Part shown: one piece after another, positions 1-5,566 of the stretch
Position numbering within the stretch: the stretch's first letter is position 1
How the letters are laid out: each line of letters opens with the position of its first letter
From: an uncultured Oscillospiraceae bacterium
GTDB taxonomy: Bacteria > Bacillota > Clostridia > Oscillospirales > Oscillospiraceae
Length of the DNA: 5,566 nt
Direction of reading: 5' to 3'
NCBI GenBank assembly: GCA_944385775.1
Contig: CALWYM010000010.1
Coordinates: 1-5,566 of the forward strand
The notes under the pieces: generated by a model
The model's input: the letters and a program-made list of their open reading frames with translations, nothing else
What the model was told of the DNA's origin: nothing
Databases searched by the model: none
Made by a program: the position numbers and the translations under genes

Positions 1-963
1 GCTCTTTTTCAGTATCTCTACTGCCTCCGTATATGTTACGCAGCCGAAATTACTCTCTAAAACTCCGTTCAGGCGCTCAATAAGCCCCTTATCAACGTAG
101 GAATTAAAAAATGCCATATCATCAGGACATTTCTCCATTACCGTCTTAATAACGTACTTTATCATAGCCTCCGCCGTCTCCATATCGTCCTTAAGGTCAG
201 CAAAAGCCATCTCCGGCTCAATCATCCAAAACTCAGCGGCATGACGCTGAGTGTTGGAGTTTTCTGCCCTGAAGGTAGGACCAAAGGTATATACATCTCC
301 AAAGGCCATGGCAAAATTCTCCGCGTTGAGCTGACCTGAAACTGTAAGACTTGCCGGCTTACCGAAGAAATCCTTGGTGTTATCCACAGTTCCGTCCGCG
401 TTTCTCGGAGGATTATCTATGTCAAGGGTCGTTACCCTGAACATCTCTCCCGCTCCCTCACAGTCTGAGGTCGTTATAATCGGGGTATGGACGTAGACAA
501 AGCCCCTGTCCTGGAAAAACTGGTGAATAGCGTACGCCGCCACGCTGCGTACACGGAAAACTGCGGAGAAAAGATTTGTTCTTGGACGAAGGTGGGCCAC
601 AGTTCTCAAATACTCTGTTGTATGGCGCTTTTTCTGAAGAGGATAGTCCGGAGTGCTTGTCCCCTCAACCTCAATAGACTCCGCCTTCATCTCCAGAGGC
701 TGCTTTGCCTCCGGTGTAAGCTCAATTGTACCCTTTACTATAAGGGCTGCGCCTACATTCTGGGACGCAATCTCCTGATAATTATTCAGCGTCTCCCTTG
801 CCATAACTACCTGAATGCTCTTAAAGCAGCTTCCGTCGTTAAGCTCAATAAAACCGAAATTTTTCATATCACGGATAGTGCGCGCCCAGCCGCATACGGT
901 AACGCTTACGCCGCTGTACTTATCAGGCTCGGCAAAAATCTTCTTAATTTTGACCTTTTCCAT
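1..963 (-). CDS. asnS: Asparaginyl-tRNA synthetase, C-terminus cut by window edge
   Basis: Class II aminoacyl-tRNA synthetase that charges tRNA-Asn with asparagine in the cytoplasm. Only the first 321 residues are visible; the family is usually about 460, so roughly 140 residues, including motif 3, lie outside. An OB-fold anticodon-binding domain covers about residues 14-100 (VCGWARTIRD at 23-32, NDGSCF at 42-47). The catalytic domain follows, with HLRPRTNL at 124-131, TSDCEGAGEMF at 165-175, DFFGKPASLTVSGQLN around 198-213, and the motif 2 region TFGPTFRAENSNTQRH at 226-241 followed by EFWMIEPE at 244-251. The AENSNT and SGQLN signatures match AsnS rather than AspRS. ATG start at 963-961 is preceded by AAGGAA at 978-973 with a 9-base spacer. 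The lipoprotein gene ends only 29 bases upstream with no terminator between, so co-transcription is likely. No oddities are seen in the visible part. Confidence 0.97.
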   Translation of the reverse strand, partial: MEKVKIKKIFAEPDKYSGVSVTVCGWARTIRDMKNFGFIELNDGSCFKSIQVVMARETLNNYQEIASQNVGAALIVKGTIELTPEAKQPLEMKAESIEVEGTSTPDYPLQKKRHTTEYLRTVAHLRPRTNLFSAVFRVRSVAAYAIHQFFQDRGFVYVHTPIITTSDCEGAGEMFRVTTLDIDNPPRNADGTVDNTKDFFGKPASLTVSGQLNAENFAMAFGDVYTFGPTFRAENSNTQRHAAEFWMIEPEMAFADLKDDMETAEAMIKYVIKTVMEKCPDDMAFFNSYVDKGLIERLNGVLESNFGCVTYTEAVEILKKS

Positions 964-992
964 TTTAAATCATTCCTTATCTGTAAAGTTAG

Positions 993-1772
993 TTAACCTT
1001 TTCTGACAATTATATTCTGCACAGAGGTAAGGTAGGATTCAGAGTAAAGAACCGCCCCATCTCCCTTCGTGATTCTGCCAATAGAGAAGTTGACCTTACC
1101 GCTCTCAACCATATACAGTATTCTATCAAGACTTACCACCTGAAATGATACATTGACACCCAGCTGCTGGCATATGAGCCTGGCTAAATCAGCCTCGTAA
1201 CCCACTATAACCTTATCCTCAGAATAAAAGGAGTACGGTGCGTACTCCTCAGGTATGGCTACTGTAAGAGTCTGGGTAAAATCATCTCCCTCGGTATAGG
1301 AGAATTCATATGTGTATTCTCCCCCAAACCACGCCTTTTCCAGTTCTTCAAGGGTGCCGTTGCTTTTCAGTTCTTCAATGGCACTATTAACATTATCCAA
1401 AAGTGTATTATTCTCCTGGGACACGGCAATACAATAATTATCGTCACCCAGAGGCGTATCTAGCTTTCTCAGCTTTGATGAACTTTTCAAAATCTGTTCG
1501 GTAGTCTTCTCATCTGCTACCACCGCGTCTACTTCGCCGCTAAGAAGCTCTGAAGCAAGGGTATCACTGTCACGACAGGTACGAATATACACATTCTGTC
1601 CGGAATATTCAACATAGGCTTCTGATTCAGAGCCAGACAGAACTCCCACAGTTTTTCCCTCAAGATCCTCCGGTCCGTAGACCTTATTCGGCACCTGAGA
1701 GGATGTGCAACCGGTTATAACAAAAAATATAAGAAAAGCCGAAATCAATACTGGCAAAATTTTAATCTTCAT
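993..1772 (-). CDS. Circularly permuted family-3 solute-binding lipoprotein
   Basis: Extracellular solute-binding lipoprotein of the SBP_bac_3 (amino-acid/polar solute) fold, 259 residues. Residues 1-21 form a signal peptide with lipobox ITGC, Cys22 being the lipidated residue. The order of fold segments is inverted. Residues 33-149 match what is normally the second half: GPEDLEGKTVGVLSGS (33-48), LLSGEVDAVVADE (76-88), hinge strand YCIAVSQ (113-119), and terminal helix EELKSNGTLEELEKAWFG (133-150). After a linker, residues 168-259 match the normal first half: LTVAIPEEYAPYSF (169-182), VGYEADLARLICQQLG (190-205), MVESGKVNFSIG (221-232), and hinge strand VQNIIVRKG (251-259), where the chain stops. 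Total length is normal for one complete protein. The Asp of VVADE (residue 87), a common ligand contact, is kept, but the Arg of the usual TPERKK loop is not evident (ITKGDGAV at 234-241). ATG at 1772-1770 has a weak site, TAGG, about 10 bases upstream. No permease or ATPase gene is nearby, so substrate and partner are unknown. Confidence 0.9.
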   Translation of the reverse strand: MKIKILPVLISAFLIFFVITGCTSSQVPNKVYGPEDLEGKTVGVLSGSESEAYVEYSGQNVYIRTCRDSDTLASELLSGEVDAVVADEKTTEQILKSSSKLRKLDTPLGDDNYCIAVSQENNTLLDNVNSAIEELKSNGTLEELEKAWFGGEYTYEFSYTEGDDFTQTLTVAIPEEYAPYSFYSEDKVIVGYEADLARLICQQLGVNVSFQVVSLDRILYMVESGKVNFSIGRITKGDGAVLYSESYLTSVQNIIVRKG

Positions 1773-1782
1773 TATATGTAAA

Positions 1783-1847
1783 CCTATTGTATGGGAAAAT
1801 TTATTTGATACATTATTTTATTATATTTTCCCATATAAATCAATAGG
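1783..1847. repeat. Interrupted inverted repeat, candidate operator upstream of lipoprotein gene
   Basis: ATGGGAAAAT at 1791-1800 is perfectly mirrored by ATTTTCCCAT at 1825-1834, separated by 24 AT-rich bases. A second, outer pair, CCTATTG at 1783-1789 and CAATAGG at 1841-1847, extends the symmetry to 17 paired positions with an unequal break of 1 and 6 bases. No run of T follows in either reading direction, so it does not look like an intrinsic terminator. The arms flank the candidate -10 of the lipoprotein gene. One inner arm lies in the -35/-10 spacer and the other just past the expected start of transcription, as expected for a dimeric repressor or activator site. The outer arm at 1783-1789 also covers the ribosome binding site, so in a read-through transcript from the upstream gene the repeat could fold and hide it. 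The repeat is directly seen; the operator role is inference. Confidence 0.6.
1815..1843 (-). promoter_or_regulatory. Candidate sigma-A promoter for the lipoprotein-asnS unit
   Basis: Read on the minus strand, a -35 of TTGATT (1843-1838, four of six consensus bases) is followed after exactly 17 bases by a -10 of TAAAAT (1820-1815, five of six). Transcription would start near 1808, giving a leader of about 35 bases before the ATG at 1772. The surrounding DNA is very AT-rich, so chance matches are possible. Its position in the gap, with inverted-repeat arms on both sides of the -10, makes it a reasonable call. Confidence 0.45.
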
Positions 1848-1876
1848 CATTTCTCGTTTTTTTGCAAACGTACAAG

Positions 1877-4156
1877 TTACTTCTCAGCGCTTATCGCACG
1901 CTTGATTTTTTCCGTAAGGCTTGCCGCACTGTCGCTTGTTTTGCCTTCTGCTCTGATAAGGATTCTTCCCCCGTCCGGTGAGGGGTAAACATTTGCCCGC
2001 ACCTCATCTCCGTTTACCGTAAGACCTTCACCTATCTCACAGGCAAATTCAGCACTGAGAGAAGCGGTAAGCTTTCTCATAGCGTCAGCACAGGATTCGG
2101 AGGGCTTTACGCTCTCTACGGATATATTGACCGGTGAAAGCTCCCTTACAAGCTCTGCAAGCGTCACATTATCCCTGTCAAGATACCGTGCCAAAAACAC
2201 CTCCAGCATTACCCCGTCTGTTAAAATTCTCTGACTGTAAAGAAGCTCTCTATCCCTGACAGTTTTCCCTCCCGCCTTTAAGACTCCGTCCTCCAGCGCG
2301 AGGGTAGAATTATCCGGTAAGGCTACCCTTATATTCTTTTTCTCCTTTACCATTACCCACGCCGCTGCCGCCTGAAGCTGCTCCCAGGTAACTTCTCTTC
2401 CGTTTTCATCAATAGCCCTGCCGGAAAAGCCTCTTTTCATTACAGTGAATCTCGGACTGCCATTACCGACCTCCGTGGTGACCCCCATATCGTCAAAAAT
2501 TTTTCTCAGCGTCCTGTTTTCCACTCCGCCGCCATATACTCCCACCATGGAAGAAAGCTTTTTGCCGTCTCCTGCCTCCTTCATTACCCATGCGGCGTAG
2601 CCTCTTTCCGTTCCGGTAACTGTATTTCTTCTGCCTACTTTGAGAGGAGACTCGGTCTTGCTTCTCCGGTTTGCTATGATTCGCTGTATCTCCCCGTCTG
2701 CGGGCACTCCACCATGACCGAAAAAGGATACTGTTATTACATTTTCCTCCTGCCTGATAAAAACACCCAGCTTTACGTCTATAACTCCCATTTCCCAGCT
2801 AAACATGGACTCAAAGCCTGCGTCAATCACATAGGTCTCGCATCCAACAGAGTTCGCCCCAAGCTCAAAGGCAGAAAGCAAAAGCCCTGCCAGCTCTCCC
2901 CCTGTATAGCCTATGGCAACCGTGCCAAAGCCTCCCAGCCCGGAGCCCCAACTTTTTACAATATCTGCGTCTATAACTTCACCGTATTTACCCGTTACAG
3001 TTCCCGCTTCAACGAGATGTTCTCTGATATTAACGGGGTTTTTCTCCATATCCTTCATAACTGTCTCTCCGTTTTCGATTTTTACATTCTGATAAATTCT
3101 GGCACCCATTGTAACTTTGCTGTTTTCTCCGACGATTGCTTCGTCGCCCAGCACCGAACCCCTCTCAATTACGGATTTTTTCCCGATACAGGCTTTATCA
3201 CATAACACACTGTCACAAACAGAGGATTCATCCCCTATAATTCCGTCATTTACTACCGAATCCTTTATAACAGCTTCCTTTCCAATTATGCTTCCCGCTC
3301 CTACAACAGCGTTCTCTATACGGCAGCCTTTCCCCAGCTTTACATTTTCTCCTATATACACAGGAGGAACAATAGATACTGAGCTTTCAATATCGCTGTA
3401 TGAATACACGCCGGGTTTAACCTGAGGTCCGTCCGGCAAAAGGTCTGTACTGCCTGAAAGTATATCTATGCAGCATTGTCTGTAAGCCTCCGGAGAACCT
3501 ATGTCGCACCAATACCCCTGAACCGTATAGGAAATCAGTTTTCTTTTTTCTCTGAGCATATCTTTAAAGACATTTTTTCCAAAATCCCATTTTTGACCGC
3601 AGGGTATTTTTTCTATCTGAGAATTTGACAAAATATATATGCCGGTGTTTATTAAGTTTGTAGTTACCTTTTCCCAGTCGGGCTTTTCCACAAATCCTGT
3701 TATATTACCTTCCCCGTCAGTAATTACCACGCCATACTCTGTGGGATCAGGGTGGTGACAGGTCACTATAAGTCCATCCGGTTTTCTGTCCTCAAAGGCA
3801 TATCTTATTTTTCTCAAATCAAAATCCCAGATTGCGTCTCCGGAAAGTATTATTGCGTCATCGCCCCGAAGAAAATCGAAACAGCTTCTGACACTTCCCG
3901 CCGTTCCCAGCGGAATGTCACTGTTTGAATAAGATATACGAACGCCGAATTTCTGCCCGTCTCCGAAGTACTCCTCGATTTTCTCCGCTTTATACCAAAG
4001 CGTCATGCATATATCCTCTATCCCGTTTTCTTTAAGCTTATTCACAACATATTCCAGCACAGGCTTATCAAGGATTTTTGCCATAGGCTTAGGCTTCTCT
4101 CCCGTAATCGGTCTGAGCCGGACGCCTTCGCCTCCGGCCATTATTATTGCCTTCAT
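1877..4156 (-). CDS. Sugar-1-phosphate nucleotidyltransferase fused to degenerate phosphomannomutase domain
   Basis: A 759-residue, three-part cytoplasmic protein, probably making or controlling an NDP-sugar (annotated in relatives as mannose-1-phosphate guanylyltransferase) for surface glycans. Residues 1-235 are a nucleotidyltransferase: MAGGEGVRLRPITGEKPKPM (6-25), PLGTAG (82-87), metal-binding SGD (105-107), GFVEKP (154-159), NTGIYIL (170-176) and GYWCDIGSPEAY (214-225). The usual Thr of GGxGTRL is Val12. Residues about 250-365 are hexapeptide repeats of a left-handed beta-helix (VYIGENVKLGKGC, SIIGKEAVI, VLGDEAIVGENS). Residues about 385-755 follow the phosphomannomutase domain order, but the catalytic motifs are lost: no TASHNP phosphoserine loop (IRQEEN at 467-472 instead), no DGDADR metal loop (KRGFSGR at 574-580), no GEESGH, and PSPDGG (725-730) in place of RPSGTEP. 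The mutase half is therefore probably inactive. ATG at 4156-4154 has a strong site, AGGAGG (4168-4163), with a 6-base spacer. The true sugar and nucleotide cannot be read from the sequence; GDP-mannose is only the usual family label. Confidence 0.9.
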   Translation of the reverse strand: MKAIIMAGGEGVRLRPITGEKPKPMAKILDKPVLEYVVNKLKENGIEDICMTLWYKAEKIEEYFGDGQKFGVRISYSNSDIPLGTAGSVRSCFDFLRGDDAIILSGDAIWDFDLRKIRYAFEDRKPDGLIVTCHHPDPTEYGVVITDGEGNITGFVEKPDWEKVTTNLINTGIYILSNSQIEKIPCGQKWDFGKNVFKDMLREKRKLISYTVQGYWCDIGSPEAYRQCCIDILSGSTDLLPDGPQVKPGVYSYSDIESSVSIVPPVYIGENVKLGKGCRIENAVVGAGSIIGKEAVIKDSVVNDGIIGDESSVCDSVLCDKACIGKKSVIERGSVLGDEAIVGENSKVTMGARIYQNVKIENGETVMKDMEKNPVNIREHLVEAGTVTGKYGEVIDADIVKSWGSGLGGFGTVAIGYTGGELAGLLLSAFELGANSVGCETYVIDAGFESMFSWEMGVIDVKLGVFIRQEENVITVSFFGHGGVPADGEIQRIIANRRSKTESPLKVGRRNTVTGTERGYAAWVMKEAGDGKKLSSMVGVYGGGVENRTLRKIFDDMGVTTEVGNGSPRFTVMKRGFSGRAIDENGREVTWEQLQAAAAWVMVKEKKNIRVALPDNSTLALEDGVLKAGGKTVRDRELLYSQRILTDGVMLEVFLARYLDRDNVTLAELVRELSPVNISVESVKPSESCADAMRKLTASLSAEFACEIGEGLTVNGDEVRANVYPSPDGGRILIRAEGKTSDSAASLTEKIKRAISAEK

Positions 4157-4257
4157 ATGTGTCCTCCTTTTTTAGTTTATTAAGCCTATCTTTCCACTTT
4201 GAGAAAAAAATATAAGTTCAGGAAGAGATTTTGAAATCAAAAAATTTTGCTGACATA

Positions 4258-4286
4258 TTGGCAAATCACACGATTTCTGTTATAGT
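4258..4286 (+). promoter_or_regulatory. Sigma-A promoter for gdpP
   Basis: TTGGCA at 4258-4263 (five of six bases of the -35 consensus), a 17-base spacer, and TATAGT at 4281-4286 (five of six of the -10). Transcription would begin near 4293, giving a leader of about 35 bases before the TTG start at 4328. An in-frame ATG at 4289 would fall at or upstream of the transcript start, which argues against it as the start codon. Confidence 0.7.
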
Positions 4287-4312
4287 AGATGTGTATTGAC
4301 TTTTGTTGCATT

Positions 4313-4320
4313 AAGGGGAG
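4313..4320 (+). promoter_or_regulatory. Ribosome binding site that selects the TTG start of gdpP
   Basis: AAGGGGAG lies 7 bases upstream of TTG at 4328-4330, ideal spacing. The in-frame ATG at 4289 has no such site and lies upstream of the likely transcript start. The next in-frame ATG codons, at codons 10 and 14 of the chosen frame, would remove the basic N-terminus before the first membrane segment and have no evident site. The start is therefore placed at the TTG. Confidence 0.75.
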
Positions 4321-4327
4321 TGGTAGC

Positions 4328-5566
4328 TTGAACGGCAAAAAGCTCAGAAAGCTTATGGAGCCTAATATGAGGCTCTACTTTATAATGCTCGTTCTCTTTG
4401 CGCTTGGAACCTTTTTCTTCGGCAAATATGAACTGAAGCTGGCAATCGCAGAGGCTGTTATAATTATTTTACTTTATATCTATACAAAAATTTCCGGAAG
4501 GAAAAAGGGCTATGAAATGCTCAGCTATATTGAATCGGTAACAAGTGACATAGACTCTGCCACTAAAAACACCCTTCAAAATTTCCCGCTTCCCATGGTT
4601 ATTTTTGGCCTGAATGAAAATAACATAATATACTCTAACGCGGCATTTCTCGCCATATCCGGACAGAGGGAACACTCCTTTGGGTCCTCGATTTCGGATA
4701 TAGTTCCCAATTTTTCCGCAAGGTGGCTTATGGAGGGAAAAAACGAATACCCTGAGCTTGTGAACCTTGGCGACAGGCGATATCGTGTTTTCGGAAGCCT
4801 TGTTAGAGGCGCCAACGCTCCCGGTGTGAAAAACTTCGTTGCAACCACTTACTGGGTCGACGAAACTACATACTCCAAGCTCAGCGACGAGTATGAAAAC
4901 TCAAGAATTATCTTCTCCATAATAATGCTTGATAACTATGACGAAATCACTTCAGGTCTTTCGGATAAGGATAAGGCTTCTCTGATTGCGTCCATTGACG
5001 ATGTAATAATGAACTGGGCGTCACGCTGCAACGGTTATTTTGCCCGCTCCGAAAGGGACAGATACGTATTTATTTTTGAGCAGCGTTACCTTCAGGGGAT
5101 AATAGACGGTAAATTTTCTGTTCTTGACTCCGTAAGAGAGCTGATAAGTCCCAAGGGAATGCATCCTACATTGTCCATCGGAATCGGTAAGGACGGAGCA
5201 GACCCCAGCGAAAGCTATCACTATGCCTCCCTGGCCCTTGAAATGAGCCTTTCAAGAGGCGGAGATCAGGCTGTCATCAAAAACAGATACACCTTTGAGT
5301 TTTACGGCGGTAAAACCAGTCAGACCCAAAAGCGCACAAAGGTTAAATCCCGTGTTGTTGCAAACAGCCTTTCCGAGCTTATGCGAGATGCCTCAGGCAT
5401 TTTTGTAATGGGTCACAAGCATGCCGACCTTGACGCTATCGGAAGCGCTGTCGGTCTATGCTGCGCCGCACGCGCTATGGGTAAGCGAGCCAAGATTGCC
5501 ATTGACATTCCTACCTGCGTTGCGCCGGAACTTATCAAAAAGATGAAAACCCTCCCCGAATATGAG
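4328..5566 (+). CDS. gdpP: GdpP-type c-di-AMP phosphodiesterase, C-terminus cut by window edge
   Basis: Membrane-bound DHH/DHHA1 phosphodiesterase that hydrolyses cyclic di-AMP, controlling osmotic and cell-wall balance in Firmicutes (formerly YybT). The 413 visible residues are about 60 percent of the usual 650 or so. Two transmembrane segments lie at about 16-32 and 38-54. A PAS-like sensor covers about 83-180. A degenerate GGDEF domain follows at about 193-325, with LDNYDE (201-206), LSIGIG (282-287), SRGGDQAVIK (309-318) and FYGGKT (325-330). The GGDEF signature itself is replaced by a sequence around SERDR (241-245), as in known GdpP proteins, so no cyclase activity is expected. The DHH domain starts near 340 with motif GHKHADLDAIG (362-372), whose His363, Asp367 and Asp369 should bind the metal ions. 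The DHH motif proper and DHHA1 domain lie beyond the window. Start is TTG, chosen from its ribosome binding site. Domain order and many short blocks match Bacillus subtilis GdpP as I remember it. Confidence 0.95.
   Translation, partial: MNGKKLRKLMEPNMRLYFIMLVLFALGTFFFGKYELKLAIAEAVIIILLYIYTKISGRKKGYEMLSYIESVTSDIDSATKNTLQNFPLPMVIFGLNENNIIYSNAAFLAISGQREHSFGSSISDIVPNFSARWLMEGKNEYPELVNLGDRRYRVFGSLVRGANAPGVKNFVATTYWVDETTYSKLSDEYENSRIIFSIIMLDNYDEITSGLSDKDKASLIASIDDVIMNWASRCNGYFARSERDRYVFIFEQRYLQGIIDGKFSVLDSVRELISPKGMHPTLSIGIGKDGADPSESYHYASLALEMSLSRGGDQAVIKNRYTFEFYGGKTSQTQKRTKVKSRVVANSLSELMRDASGIFVMGHKHADLDAIGSAVGLCCAARAMGKRAKIAIDIPTCVAPELIKKMKTLPEYE

Larger units (their letters stand above)
4157..4327. 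other. Divergent intergenic region between the fusion gene and gdpP
   Basis: This 171-base AT-rich gap lies between two diverging genes, so it must hold the start signals for both. On the left, AGGAGG (minus strand, 4168-4163) serves the fusion gene. On the right are the gdpP promoter and ribosome binding site listed separately. For the leftward gene only a poor promoter is visible: TATATT at 4214-4209 resembles a -10 (five of six), but the bases 17 upstream do not form a -35. I see no small gene, riboswitch-like fold or terminator here. Confidence 0.7.

Noticed and set aside
487..996. A 169-codon plus-strand open frame antisense to asnS
   Set aside because: It lies almost wholly within the well-supported asnS coding region, has no ribosome binding site, and its translation resembles no protein family I know. 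It is a shadow of the opposite strand.
1791..1834. Inverted repeat as an intrinsic terminator for the fusion gene
   Set aside because: The stem is AT-rich apart from three G-C pairs, the loop is 24 bases, and no T run follows on the minus strand.
1857..1868. T-rich run plus TTTGCAAA palindrome after the fusion gene as a terminator
   Set aside because: On the minus strand the run reads as A, not T, and the palindrome is too short to form a stem. No leftward terminator can be supported.
2714..3425. Two overlapping plus-strand open frames inside the nucleotidyltransferase fusion gene
   Set aside because: They are antisense to a continuous protein with clear hexapeptide-repeat and mutase-like domains. 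They are shadow frames.
1877..4156. Possible frameshift or pseudogene explaining the missing mutase motifs
   Set aside because: The frame is open for 759 codons with a strong ribosome binding site, and the domain order continues to the C-terminus; the loss is by substitution and shortening of loops, not by disruption of the frame.
4209..4214. TATATT as the -10 of a promoter for the fusion gene
   Set aside because: No acceptable -35 lies 16-18 bases upstream; the nearest TTGATT is 20 bases away. It is kept only as a remark in the intergenic entry.
4289..4327. Upstream in-frame ATG at 4289 as an alternative gdpP start
   Set aside because: It has no ribosome binding site, lies at or before the predicted transcript start, and would add a short Cys-rich tail (MCIDFCCIKG) before the basic N-terminus. 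TTG at 4328 has AAGGGGAG at the correct distance.
4469..5221. Three minus-strand open frames inside gdpP
   Set aside because: The plus strand encodes an unbroken GdpP protein over the same bases, and the minus-strand translations show no domain or start signal.

Overview
The window looks like chromosomal DNA from a low-to-moderate GC Firmicute, most likely a gut-type member of the class Clostridia. This rests on a Gram-positive type lipoprotein signal, strong AGGAGG-like ribosome binding sites, sigma-A style promoters, a GdpP-type c-di-AMP phosphodiesterase, and a fused sugar nucleotidyltransferase/pseudo-phosphomannomutase of a kind I recall from Clostridia and cyanobacteria. The species cannot be named from sequence reading alone. 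No RNA gene, CRISPR array, insertion sequence or phage gene is visible.

Layout. Three genes run leftward on the minus strand. In transcription order they are a 759-residue nucleotidyltransferase fusion (4156 to 1877), a 259-residue substrate-binding lipoprotein (1772 to 993), and asparaginyl-tRNA synthetase asnS (963 to 1, C-terminus outside the window). A fourth gene, gdpP (4328 rightward, cut at 5566), is divergent from them. Two non-coding stretches carry signals. The 171-base divergent gap 4157-4327 has a good sigma-A promoter for gdpP and a strong ribosome binding site for the fusion gene. The 104-base gap 1773-1876 has a candidate promoter for the lipoprotein gene set inside a perfect 10-bp inverted repeat. 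The 29 bases between the lipoprotein gene and asnS hold only the asnS ribosome binding site, so those two genes are probably co-transcribed.

How the genes fit together. gdpP would degrade c-di-AMP, a regulator of turgor and cell-wall balance. The fusion gene would make or regulate an NDP-sugar for cell-surface glycans. The lipoprotein would bind a small solute outside the membrane. asnS is housekeeping. No single pathway joins all four.

The two most noteworthy observations are protein architectures. (1) The lipoprotein is a circularly permuted family-3 solute-binding protein: the half that is normally C-terminal comes first, and the chain ends exactly at the hinge where a normal protein would continue into it. 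(2) The phosphomannomutase-like half of the fusion has lost the phosphoserine loop, the metal-binding loop and recognisable sugar- and phosphate-binding loops, so it is probably a non-catalytic, perhaps regulatory, domain.
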